A stretch of DNA of 64,000 bases from Numida meleagris (Eukaryota > Chordata > Aves > Galliformes > Numididae), in assembly GCF_002078875.1 (NCBI RefSeq), contig NC_034424.1, positions 8,411,586 through 8,475,585 of the forward strand, in the 5' to 3' direction. The position numbers were made by a program, and so were the translations under genes. The notes under the pieces are model-generated. The model worked only from the letters and a program-made list of their open reading frames with translations. It made no database searches and was not told the origin of the DNA. The number at the start of each line of letters is the position of its first letter. Positions within the stretch are counted from its first letter, which is position 1. Shown here piece after piece: positions 23,501-35,500 of the stretch.

Positions 23501-26500
23501 TGGCTGGGGGCTCAGAGCAGGCAGGGGAAAGAGGTCTTCCAGCAGAACAGCTCCGGTGCAGCACCCGGAGCCAGCAGGGCAGCGCTGCCAGCTGGGGGCA
23601 GGGACTGGCCCTGCTCTCCAGGGTCCAGCCTGCGTGACGGCACTGGGGCTTGCTTGAAGGCTGCATCTCCAAAACCCATCCTTGTCTGTTTTACAGGGGA
23701 ATTTATCAAGGCTCTGTATGAATCAGATGAAAACTGTGAGGTGGATCCCAGTAAGTGTTCGTCCTCAGACCTCCCTGAACATCAGAGCAACCTGAAGATG
23801 TGCTGCGAGCTGGCCTTCTGCAAAATCATCAACTCCTACTGGTCAGTACCCCGCGAGCATCACTCCCCTCCCTGTGCTGCCACACGGGAGGAGCGTGGCA
23901 TCGGGCAGTTCTCAGGGCACGTCCATCTGGCAGAGCCTTGCCAACCTGAGGGGTACCCGGGGGGCTTCTGTGTGGGGCTGCCCAGGGGGCTGGGCTGAGC
24001 AGGGGTGGCACAGTGGTGGCAGGTGCACCTGCAAAGGTGTGCAGTGCCTTGTTGAGCTCCTTTGTGCCTGGCATGGGAATGGGAGAGCTGCTGTGCACAG
24101 AAGAACACGCTTTCAAGGGCAGATTTTCTGCTGAGCTGGTTCAGTTTGGGGATGCAGTCCCACACTGCTGTCAGGGCTGAGTGCCCATCGCGTTTCAGCA
24201 GGTGGTGATGGGTCTCTGCAGCACGGACACAGGACAGGGTGGTGGAGCCAAGGAGTAAGAAATGCCTGTGCCAGTGTGACCAGCTCAGATGCCAACCACA
24301 TATGAAAGCCTGGAATAAATAGCGGGAGCACATGTCCTGAGTCTCCCACCCACGTCACAAACCTGTATGTGCCAGGCAGGTCAGTGACAGATTGCCTAAT
24401 TCCCTGGAGCACCTGAGGAAGTTCTGAACCCCCCTGCAGCAGGCAGGGTCTGAGGCTCCCCTGGTGCAGCAGGGAAGCTGCAGCAGCACAGGGAGCTTTT
24501 GTGGAGGCAGACGTTCTTCTGTTGCAGAGTGCTGGAGCAAGGATGCTGCTGTTAGTGCTCAGCTGCTGTTTGGCTCAGCGTCCTGCATTCCTCAGGGTTA
24601 ACCCCTCCATGTCCTGGTCCTTGGGACAGCTGGCTGAGGCAGCCTGCTGTGCAGCTTCAGGCATTTCCTAGCTGTTCTGCAGCTAGCAGAGACAGGCCTG
24701 AATGGGCAGACTTGGCTGGAGTGGGGCAGTGGTGCGCTGCGGTGTCTGGTGGTGCTGGTCTGTGCCCCTCAGTGCTGGAGATCGGGGGCCAACAGCCCAT
24801 GGGGCTGCTGCAGATGGTGCCTGGAAGGGGAAGAAATGGGCTGGTGACCTTCTTTACTAAGAGAGAGGAACAAAAATATTTTCTTTCTGTCTTGTTAGCA
24901 GACCCAGAGGTTCTTGTCCTGACTGAACAGAACAAGCATTTTTATCGTACTGCTGCGTTTGCAGTCTTCCTGGTTAAAAGTCTGGGATTAGTTGTTATTA
25001 ATGTGTTTTGTAGCAGTGCTGTTGTTGCCAAACATCAACCAAGGATTGTCTTGGAGGAAGGAAGTCTTTGGTAGTCAGAACTCCTCATTTTCTGCCCCAT
25101 CCCAGCTGCTGTGTTAAGGTCTGAAAACTCAATGTATGCAATCCCACTGGGTATGGAGTGTGCTGTCTTGCAAGCCCGGAAGGAAGGGAATTGCTTTTCC
25201 TGATGTTGCTCAGGGAGAGAACAAGCAGCAAGAGGCTCATCCGCACTTCCTGCATCCACCACAGATAGGCAAAGGGCACGGTTCTGTGCAGGTAGCCCAT
25301 ACCTTAACTGGGCCAGTTAATGACTCTGACTCACGAACTGTGCTTACCTGCTCTCCCAGGGGGAGCTCACTGCTTTTAGTCACCGGCGGATAATAATTGT
25401 TCAAATTAATGTCTTCCTAAAAATACCCAAAGCAGCACTAAAAGGTCGGCCTAAAAATAGGTCTGAAAAGTGACGCAGGGAAAGTCAGGAATGCGCGGAA
25501 GGTTCGTTCCTGCGGTCCCACTGCTGGGGGAGGGGGGGGCAGCTGAGCTCTGCTCTGAGCGATCCCCTCCTGCTCCTTTGTGCTCAGCAGTTCTTGGGGA
25601 TTAATTGGGCCGATGGTGAGAGTTCAGGATTGGCCAAGGGATCCTGACAGCTAACGGTCTTGCTTTAAATAGAGCGCCAGGAGTGCGTGTGCTCATCTGC
25701 CGGAGAGTCAGAGAGAGGGAAGAGGTTTACAATAACCGAAAATTGTTATAATTATGACATAATTTGGACATCTGGAAAGTTTCGGCGTAAGCAGAATTTC
25801 AGCATGTGGAAGCTCATTACTGGAAACTTGGGTAATGAATTACGGGCCCGTTTGTCACATAAAGCCGGCTAACTGAATTCCATACGCCATTACGCAATTA
25901 AACTTTTATGGTCTCGCAGCCCTGGCAGCGAGCACAACTCAGGGCTGCACGCCGCCGGTGCACGCGTTTTCAAGGGCTGACTTTCCAGTAACTGTACAAC
26001 CTGTCCTGATCACTCAAGCCTTAAATTGCTTAAAGGATTCTCCTGTTTCTGGGCAAATACCATGAAGTAAAAGGGCTTTGTCCAATTGTGCGAATCAAGC
26101 CAGAGGGAGAACTTTCCCAGCCAGAGACGTTGGCTAGCGTTATAAAGCACAGGGCAAAAGCTCATGAGGGTGAAAGCGTGAAACCGGTGTGGAGCAGAAG
26201 CCAAACACAATGGCAGCATTTGCTGAGCATTGTGCTCGCATCAGGATGGAGAGAACGTGCCGGGAACCTCAAGCGTGAGGATGTGCACCCTGTGTGCACA
26301 GCGGGCTGGGCAGGCTCCTGCACCTGGAGAGCAGGACAGCGGCTCTGGCAGCACGGCTCCCGTGGCTTCCTCTTTCCAACAACTGTGGGGGTCAGTAGCA
26401 GGGCAGTCAGTCCCAGAGTGGGGCACGTGGCTGCTGGAAGCCAGCTCAGATCGCTTCGCTCATCCCACACAGTCCCTGCAGCAAAACTGGGAAAACATCC

Positions 26501-29500
26501 TCTGAAATGGCTGTTTGTTAAGGAAATGTATGACCTAAAATGGAGTCTGACCTCCTTCGGTCTGCTGTTCTACCATCCAGCTCTGTAGGTGAACGGCTCT
26601 GGGTTTCAAACAAAGACGGTGGTTGTGGCCAGGGCAGGCACTGGGGCCGGGGAAAGGGTTGGTACCAGGGGCCCGGTGGCCGCTGGGAACCCATTGTCAG
26701 CCCGCTCCTGCGTGGGAGTATCCAGCTGCATAAACAGCCCGTGCTGGGAACAGGATAAGGTGGGAGCGGGGAGCTGGGAGGAGAGCGGGCAGCGGCTCCT
26801 TATCGCGGCGATAAGGGCTGCTGGGGCTGCTGGCCCCAGGGAGGTCTGGTGTCTTGGGAAGCCTGGCTGAGGTCAGTGCAGTTGCAAGGCTGGACTAACT
26901 CCAGGCTCTGCTTTGCCCTTGTCTCCGTGGGATCTGCTCCAAGAGCTTGAACAGAAGCAGTGCAATTTGCACAGCCCTCCCTCCAAGCACCAGCTGCACT
27001 GGCAACCCTGGTACACCCCCAGTGTCCCACAGCACACGGGCAGTGCCCCATCTCTCTCCGGGGTGGTACGCACCACCTACCTTGGGATGATGAGCTGCTT
27101 GATTTCCCATCTCTCTTCCCAGTTGTTGGAGGTTTTGGCTTGGCTTTTTCCTGTGTAGTTTGAATCTCCTAATGGACACTCTGGGGAGGAAAAAAAGGGG
27201 TAAAAAAAAAAAAAGGCAGGAGCCTGTGACTGGTGTAGGTAGTGGTGCTGCTGTGGGTCAGCAGGGTATAAGGGTCTGGCTGTTGTACCCCGTGGCTGGT
27301 GCACAGCTTGTTTTAGTTATTGCTGTGCAGCAGTTCAAACACCCTGGCCTTGAACTTACCATCCCTGTGTGTCTTTCTGTCATTTCAGTGTCTTCCCAAG
27401 GGAGCTCAAAGAAGTTTTTGCCTCGTGGAGACAGGAGTGCAGCAACCGTGGCCGCCCAGACATCAGCGAGCGACTGATCAGTGCCTCCCTGTTCCTCCGC
27501 TTCCTCTGCCCAGCTATCATGTCCCCGTCCCTCTTCAGTCTCCTGCAGGAGTACCCGGACGACCGCACTGCGCGCACTTTGACCCTCATCGCCAAGGTCA
27601 CCCAGAACCTGGCCAACTTCGCCAAGTAAGCTGGATGCTGGAGCTCTGAGGAGGGGGAGGAAGCCCCAGGCTGCAAGCAGAGCTCCTGCAGCAGGCGTCC
27701 CACGCTGGCTGCTCCTTTCCAAAAGGCCCTTCCCGAAGGGCCTGTTTGGTTCCTGTTGCTTTTTCCCTCTGTGTCTCTCTGGGACCCTCACAGTTAGGTC
27801 AGAGGGATCATTTAAGTTTCCACAACAGCATGTTTTTTATGAGTAGGAAAGCAGACTACGCTGACCACAGAGCAGCAGAACACTCAGGCACAGCCAGCAA
27901 GTCTGTCCCGTGATGGCTGTGTTGGGGGAGGCTGACTGCATCAGCTTTGCCTCCCATCAGAGGCACCAGCAGGACCAGCACCCAAACAGTGTGCGTAGCT
28001 CAGTCCCTCCAGCGAGCTCTTACAGTGCAATTGTTTGAACTGGGATGGCAAGAGAAGCAAATGGGGACGCTACCAGTTTCTAACTAAGCCCATAGGTTTG
28101 ATGGAAACAAAGCAAGAGATTTCTGAACATCTTTCCACCGCTGCAGCTCTGAGCTACTTATCCTGAGCTCTGATAACGAAGTGATGAGCTTTCTGAAGCA
28201 TGAATGGACAGTCTCTGTCTAAAGCTGCTTAGATTTAGAAGCTAGCTTAGTATACACACTCGCAGCCAGGAATGCACATGCGTGCGCACAGACACAGGTG
28301 GAAGACATGCGAGTGTGTTACACTGGATGACAGAAATTCCCCATATTCCCAACCAATCCCTAACTAAAGGGTTTTCAGATTTTCAGCACTTTGCAGGAAA
28401 GACTCTTTCACTAAGCTGACATTAGTCAAACCAAAGCGATCAAGCTGAGCTGTCCTGCAGACTGCACACAACCAAGCCTCTCCTTGCAGAATTGCTGAGG
28501 GAGAGACAGGTCTGCTGCAGCCATCACTCGCTGCGCTTCAGTCAGTTGATTGGGCTTGGTATTATCATTTCTTCTATTTCCAGAAGAACAGCTTTATTTC
28601 TGTAGCTTTCCCCTTCATTTCTGCTGCTGAGATCCCATGCTGATGAGGAGTTAGCTGGGTTAGGCTGGAATTAATTTTGGTTCCATGCTTGGTGAGGTAC
28701 CAGCTGCTTGTTAGCAGCCTGGTAATCCCAAAGGCTTCGAAAGCAGATGCCAGAGGAAGACTCTGGCCTTCTTACCTGCATATGTACCTGCTCATTCTGC
28801 TCGCTGCACTTCTGTTTATGAGATTTAGCTGAGGCTGGTGTTGCTGTCTTGACAGGTTTGGCAGCAAAGAGGAATACATGTCCTTTATGAATCAGTTTCT
28901 GGAACATGAGTGGACCAACATGCAGAGATTTCTGCTGGAGATTTCCAATCCAGAAACCATCTCAAACACAGCTGGCTTTGAAGGCTACATTGACCTGGGC
29001 CGGGAACTGTCCACTTTGCACTCGCTGCTCTGGGAAGTCATTTCTCAGCTGGAGCAGGTAGGGGGGCTGCAGGGACAGGCTTCGGCCAGTGCTGGGTGCA
29101 CGGGCTGCTCCGCAGCATCCACCTCCTCCCCTTTGTCCTGCCAGTACCAGCCCATTAGTGTGTGGGAGCACACTGGCTCTTGGTTCTTGCTCCGCCTTTG
29201 CACGTGCTGCTGAAGGAGCTCATCCTTCGTGGCTTTCTTTGAGGCTGGCAAATACTGCTTTCCGCTCTGCTGTTCATCACTGAGGGGTGAGGATGTGAAG
29301 GCAGAGCTGCTGAGCACCAGGCCTTCTTGTTTGTCCTAGCAGATTGCTTTTTAATTGAAAGGATTTCTGTCCAGTGACCTGAACCAGGCTTGGCCATAGT
29401 TTTCTTTGTCTGAACCATGTTAAGTGTGCTTGCCTCCTTCTACCACACGGCTGCAAATGATTCCTGAAGCTGTGTGTTCTGGGACAGGCTGTAGCCTTAG

Positions 29501-32500
29501 CGGTGGGGTTAAATGTTGGAGAAAATGAATGTTGCTAACATAATGCACTGAAGAGACTGCCCAGCAATTGGCAGAACCCAATGTTTTCTTGCAGAAACCC
29601 ACGATGTTGGTAGTAACTCTGCTCTTTTCTCCCCAGAGCACTGCAACAAAACTTGGTCCTCTGCCGCGGATCCTGAGGGACGTCAACTCGGCGCTCAGTA
29701 ACCCGGCCTGCGTGCAGGTCTCGGTCACGGCCGATCACGCTGCATCCACTCCCAGTGCTGGCAACAGCATCTCTGCAGGGCTGCAGAAAATGGTGATAGA
29801 GAATGACTTATCTGGGTAAGAGCAAAAGAGGTGGCCTGGCCACAGACTAGGGAAATACTGAATGTTCACCTACTGCCAAAACCTGAGCGCCTGCAGGGAC
29901 AGGCAGGACAAGGCGTAGTGTGGATTTCCCCCATCCATTGGCAAAGCTTTCCAATTGCAAAACTGATGCTGGGTGTAGTTCAGCTCTGAATGTAGGCATA
30001 GCAGCGGGCAGTAGTGCAAGTCAGCAGCTCCATGCTGGGTCCATCCTGAGCCAGAACTGAGGATGTGGTCTGGGAAACTGAACACTTGGTTCTGGGCTCT
30101 GCTCTTGACACTCGGCTGCAGAAGCAACACGTTCATCCTTTGAGGGCATTGAGGGTACTAACCTCGAAGCAGTGAGTTTTACCGTTGCGTTCATTAGGTG
30201 TCTGGATATGCAGAACTTATTGGGTTTATCTGTCTTTGTAAGGCATAGTGTACGTGGTGAATTCAGTGTGGTCCAAACTGGGGCATTCCAGTACCAGCAG
30301 GCAAGCTGTAGAGGCCTAACAATCCGTTCCAATCTGCTCCATCCTGCTTGTATAATAATGAGTGTTTTTAACGAGCAGTGATTCACAGACAGTCACCAAA
30401 CACACTTATAGGCCTAATTATGTAAGAAATGTCATTCATGGGAAAGATGACTGTCTTGCACACTAAAAATGTTTTTGTTTGTGGAAAATGAAATAGAGCC
30501 CACATAAATTGAAAGACACTGCTAATAAAATAGTTTGTAAGTGGAACCTGCATAATGTTTAACAGTTTAATTAGGAATGAAAGGCAGCAATGGAGCTGGA
30601 CTTGCTCTAATCAGAGCTTTCATCTCTAATGCTTCCCAGCTTGAGGTACAATTATTTAATGCTACAGAGAATCTCTACTAGTATGCCATCACCCAAATAC
30701 TTGCTTACAGTGCATCGTCTTTGATCAGTGGTATATTCACATTGAGCTACTGCAAAGCTCTTTCTTCCTGTCTGCAAGAAATCAATATTGCCTGAATTTA
30801 TCTGTTACAGCAGAAGCAATGGATATCTTTCAGTTGCTAGGATTTAGCTCTGCGGTTACAGCCCTGTGTCTGACCCTCAGATGCGTAGTGTGGGTCTGAC
30901 CCACGGGGTGCTGTGCCAGCACAGTGTCAGCTTAGTGCCCGGGCACAGGGCAGGCAGGAGCCTTGAGGGCACAGCCAGCTGGAAGCTGGTGCGCTGCCGG
31001 CACGCTGAGCAGAGCACGGCAGGTGAGGCAAAGGCTGGGAGCAGCGTGCTGTGAGCCTGCGAACGCCTGCTGCGTGGTACGGAGCTCCCTGCCTTGTGCC
31101 CGTGCCCCCTGCTCGGGCTGTACCATCCCCGCAGGGCGAGCTGTGCCTGCTTCCCGCGCAGCTGTGCCGCCCCGATTGCTTCTGAGTGATAACGTTTTCC
31201 TGCTCCAGTGCGGCATTCACAACTCTTCTTTTTTTGTTTTGTTTTCCTCTCCTCTTCCTTGCGCACTGACTTCCCTGCAGTCTGATAGATTTCACACGGT
31301 TACCATCTCCAACTCCTGAAAACAAGGACTTGTTTTTTGTCACAAGGTCTGCTGGGGCGCAGCCCTCGCCTGCCCGAAGCTCCAGTTACTCAGAGGCCAA
31401 TGAGCCCGACGTGCAGATGTCAAATGGCAGCAAGAGTTTGTCCATGGTGGACTTGCAGGACAATCGGCTCTTGGACAGCGGGGCCAGCGTGCCCGGCGCT
31501 GCCGACTCCCTCAATGACAGCCAGTCGTCCCTCGGGCAGTTGCAGGGTGTATGGACCGCTCGGACTCAGCAGAACAGCGTGACGGGCATGGCCACGGTGC
31601 GCCGCGTGGGCCAGACGCCCACCACGCCGAGCGGCGAGAGCGCGCCCGGCCGGCCCCAGCTGCTGGCCCCGCTCTCCTTCCAGAACCCCGTGTACCAGAT
31701 GGCCGCCGGGCTGCCGCTCTCGCCTCGCGGCCTGGGCGACTCCGGCTCCGAATGCCACAGCTCGCTCAGCTCCCACAGCAACAGCGAAGAGCTGACGGCC
31801 AACAAGCACGGCTTTGCCGGCCCCGCCGCCAGTGAGGACTTCACCCGCCGGACGGGGGAACTGGCCCGGCGGCAGCTCTCGCTTTCCGAGAAGGGCGGGC
31901 AGCCCACCATGCCACGGCAGAACAGCGCGGGACCGCAGCGGCGGATAGACCAGCCGCCGCCACCACCGCCGCCCGTCACCCGGGGCAGGACGCCGCCCTC
32001 GCTGCTGAACACGGTGCAGTACCAGCGGCCTTCCAGCGGCAGCATGATGTCCTCCTCGCCCGACTGGCCCGGCAGCGGGGCCCGTCTCCGGCAGCAGTCC
32101 TCCTCCTCCAAGGGCGACAGCCCCGAGATGAAGCAGCGCACCATGCACAAACAGGTGAGTGGGGGCTGCAGCGACTGGGGGAGGGGGATTGGGGGGCCAG
32201 GCCACGGGCTTGGAGGAGAAACTGGGTGGAGGGGAAAGCTGCAGTGGGAGCAGACTTTGTGATGTGCCGGCATCGTGATCGTAGCACGGCTCCTGCACCC
32301 AGCCTGGCCTGAGCCTGAGGCCCTACAAGGAAGGGAACACAGAGGAGTGCTCGTTCCTCTGTCGTGTGGCACACTGCAGCGTGCTGGCTGCAGGGCGGAA
32401 GGTGGCAGAGCCACGAGGGCGATGGCAGCCCCACCTCTGCCCTGCACTGCTGCCTTGTCACTGCTTTGCCTCTCCATGCGCAGGCTCTCATCCCATGCCA

Positions 32501-35500
32501 TAGCCAACCCAGCGCCATCTCACAGACTTGGACCGGGCCCTCATCTTCTCTCATATCAACAAAGCTCTGTACTGCTGCTCTTGTTCCACCAGAGCTGCGG
32601 TGTCCGTGCACACTCCAGTTCGCTCCATTAGACCCTCCTGTGAGCGCACATGGGGAGGTGAGAGCAGGAAGGAAGTGGTGTTTTCCCATCAAGAGCAAAG
32701 TCCCTCTGTGCGGAGCCTGGCAGCGGTCGGGTCCCGGAGCACATCTGCTTTGTACAGAGACCTGGCTGTGCAAGGTGCTAACACTGAAGCAGTTAGGTCA
32801 CAGACCCAGGACCCTCTGGCTTTCCTGGCATGGATAAATTGCTTTTCGTTTTACATTTCAGATATAACCCTGTAAAAAAAAATTAACACAGCAGGGCCTC
32901 TCAGTGCCTAAAGGGAGAGAGATAACAGTAATACAAGCCCAGAGAAGGTGAACAGTTGGCCAGAGCTGCCTGCTCCTCAGCACAGGTTCCATTTCAGCAG
33001 CAGAGGTGGAGGCCGTTGGCTGTGCTGCCCATTGCAGGCGGTTTCAGCCCGATCCAGAGCTGTTCTATGCACGCTGTATTGATTCATAAGCACTGACATT
33101 AGCAGGCATGCCATGTAGCAGCATTTGTGTAATGTAGATCGATACTTGTTAGGTGCAGAGGGCACAGCTCCAGCACAGCCCCCCTCTGGGGCAGTTCCTC
33201 CCAGGGACACCGAGTGACCTTGGCTGGCTGGTTGGTGTTCCACAGCTTTCCTCCGCCCTCACTGCCCTCCCAAGAGCTGAAGTCCTAGAAATGCCCCTCC
33301 CAGCCTAATCCGCACAGTTCACCCCTGTGTTGGTGGTATCTGTGAATCATAATGAAACTGCTGCTCGAGAACCAAGAGCTCCCACGCAGTGGCCACTTGA
33401 AGAGGATTGCCTTCAGAAGAGCTGCTTGCTCCTGCCCTGCAGCAGTGCCGCCTCCGCCTCCTGAGTGCACCTGAGCCGCCTTCAAACCCGTGCCGGGCAG
33501 GAGCAGGCTGTTCTTTTTCACATCTGCAGAGAAACGAGGAGGAGGCAGAAGGGCCAACGTGCAGTGGGCTGTTAATGGATAGCACTGGACCCAGGGCCTT
33601 TACGTCACTGAGGGGAACCTGGGTGGGCAGCTCTTCTCTGAGCAGCCCTCAGTGCTCCTGCTCCATGAGCAGTGCCTGAGCTGATGTCAAGTTGTGGAAA
33701 CGAAGACCAGGCTGAAGGATGGCACGGGAAAGCTTCTAGCGCTGGTGCTTTGAATGGAGGAGAAATTTCCCAATCTCTTCGCCTTGTGCTCATTGAAGAA
33801 ACTAATTACTGCCGTTTATAATGAGCCAGGATGGAGGGGAAATAGCTGGAGCTTCACTTCCTCGAGTTGGTAATGCAGCTGGAAGGTGCTGAGCTCGCAG
33901 TCCTGCCCTCGGCCCCAGTGCCTGTGGGAGAGCAGCGCTGCGCCCTGGGCCCGCCAGCCCCATGAGCACACCTCCAGGGAGAGCTCGGGAAGTCGGACCT
34001 CATCGGTACAGAGCCTCACCCAAGAAGAAACGGTTACTTTTCAAGAAGGCATGTTATCGAAGATGTGATTTTATCTGCGCAAAGGCTCCGTGGCAAGCAA
34101 GAGCACAGCACAGTGAAGCAGAGGCTGAAGAGCTGAGTGAAGTCTCTGCTCACAGAGGTGACAACTGCTCCAGAAACCTGGGCCCGTTCACTTCAGCAGG
34201 GTCCCGCTGCCACGCGCCTTTGTTTGCCTGTTCCATAGGGATGGCAAAGGGAAGAATTCAACCTGTCAGATGTTTCTGACGCAAAAAAAAATGTGAGGTG
34301 TGCACCAGGAGGTGTTCCTGCCCCTTTGGTAGCTCAGACCTGTTCTCTGCTGTTGGAGCAGCATGGGAGAGGGCTTGGAAGGAAGTGCTCTCTCTGGCTT
34401 CATGACCTTTCTGTTACAGGTTTTTCTTTTGTTACGGTTGTATGTTTCATTGTAGGCCCCTTCTCCTGTGAACCCCAATGCCCTGGACCGCACTGCTGCT
34501 TGGCTTTTGAATATGAACATGCAGTTTTTAGAAGATGAAAGCATTGACCCAGATTCCAAGCACAGGGATAAGCTCAGGAATAAGGACGAGCTCAGCCAAG
34601 CAGAAAAGGTAAAACCTGATTGGATTGAATCAAGTTTCTAAATAGAGAGAGGATTTCCTTGAATGTGTTTGAGCTGCAGCCGGGGCCAGGCCGGCAGAGG
34701 CTGTCGGGCTGCTGGGGACGGCCAGGGGAGGTTTCATACACTGACTCAAATTAGCCTCTGATGGAAGCAAGTGAAAAAAGCGGGAGCCAGGAGTCAGGGC
34801 TGCTCTGCAGCATCACCTGGAGCCAGCCGGTGCCTGTTACTCCCCCCTGGCTGCAGGGGAAAGAGGGCTTAAAAAGCAAATTAAACACACCCAGAAAGGA
34901 GACCAGAAGTAGGATGCAGGCACACTCCTGCCTAACTGCAGGGATGTGTAGCAAGAAGCAGCTCCCGTGGTAAGAGGCTGTGAAGAGAGCTAAAAATTAT
35001 GTCCAGATTCTGGTCTCGGATGCCTTCTGGGGCCTGGTGTGACACCGCTGATGCAGTGACACTGCTCCAGGCTGTGGCTGGGTCTGCCAGCGAGTCAGAG
35101 CCAGAGGGGCACTGAGCTGCTGCAGAACTGGCACTTCTCTGCAGCCTGGCACTGCGGGGTGTCTGCACTTGGGCGTTTGGGCTTTGCTCCATCCCAGTGC
35201 CAAGTGCTGCCAGCAGGTCACGCAGAGCTTCTCCCTCCCTGAACTGTTTCCTGTTTCGCAGCACTGGTTTTGTAACAGTAGCCTTCCCCTGCCGTGTCCT
35301 GTCATTTGGGGGCTCTCACCTTTAAGAGGCAGAGCAGGGAGTGGGAGGTGGGGGCTCCCCCCAGTAGTGTGGCAGTTAGGATTGCTCAGCCCGTTTTTTA
35401 TGGGCTCTTTCCTCCTTGGGTATTCCTGCAAGCGCAGACGCGCACTGATCAGACACTCAGCTCTGTGGTTAGCTGAGTTTATTTGCACATGTATAGAAAT

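Larger units (their letters stand above)
21826..28855 (+). other. DAB2IP introns 4-6
   Basis: Introns 21826-23696, 23842-27388 and 27626-28855. No additional exon recognised. A CpG-retaining AT-rich block at 25690-25930 stands out as a candidate conserved element. Confidence 0.8.
29058..34455 (+). other. DAB2IP introns 7-9
   Basis: Introns 29058-29636, 29816-31280 and 32155-34455. AT-rich block 30400-30690 in intron 8. No additional exon recognised. Confidence 0.8.

Noticed and set aside
31420..32773. Minus-strand open frames of 265-313 codons opposite DAB2IP exon 9
   Set aside because: They are antisense shadows of the GC-rich coding exon. The plus-strand frame matches DAB2IP and is bounded by correct splice sites.
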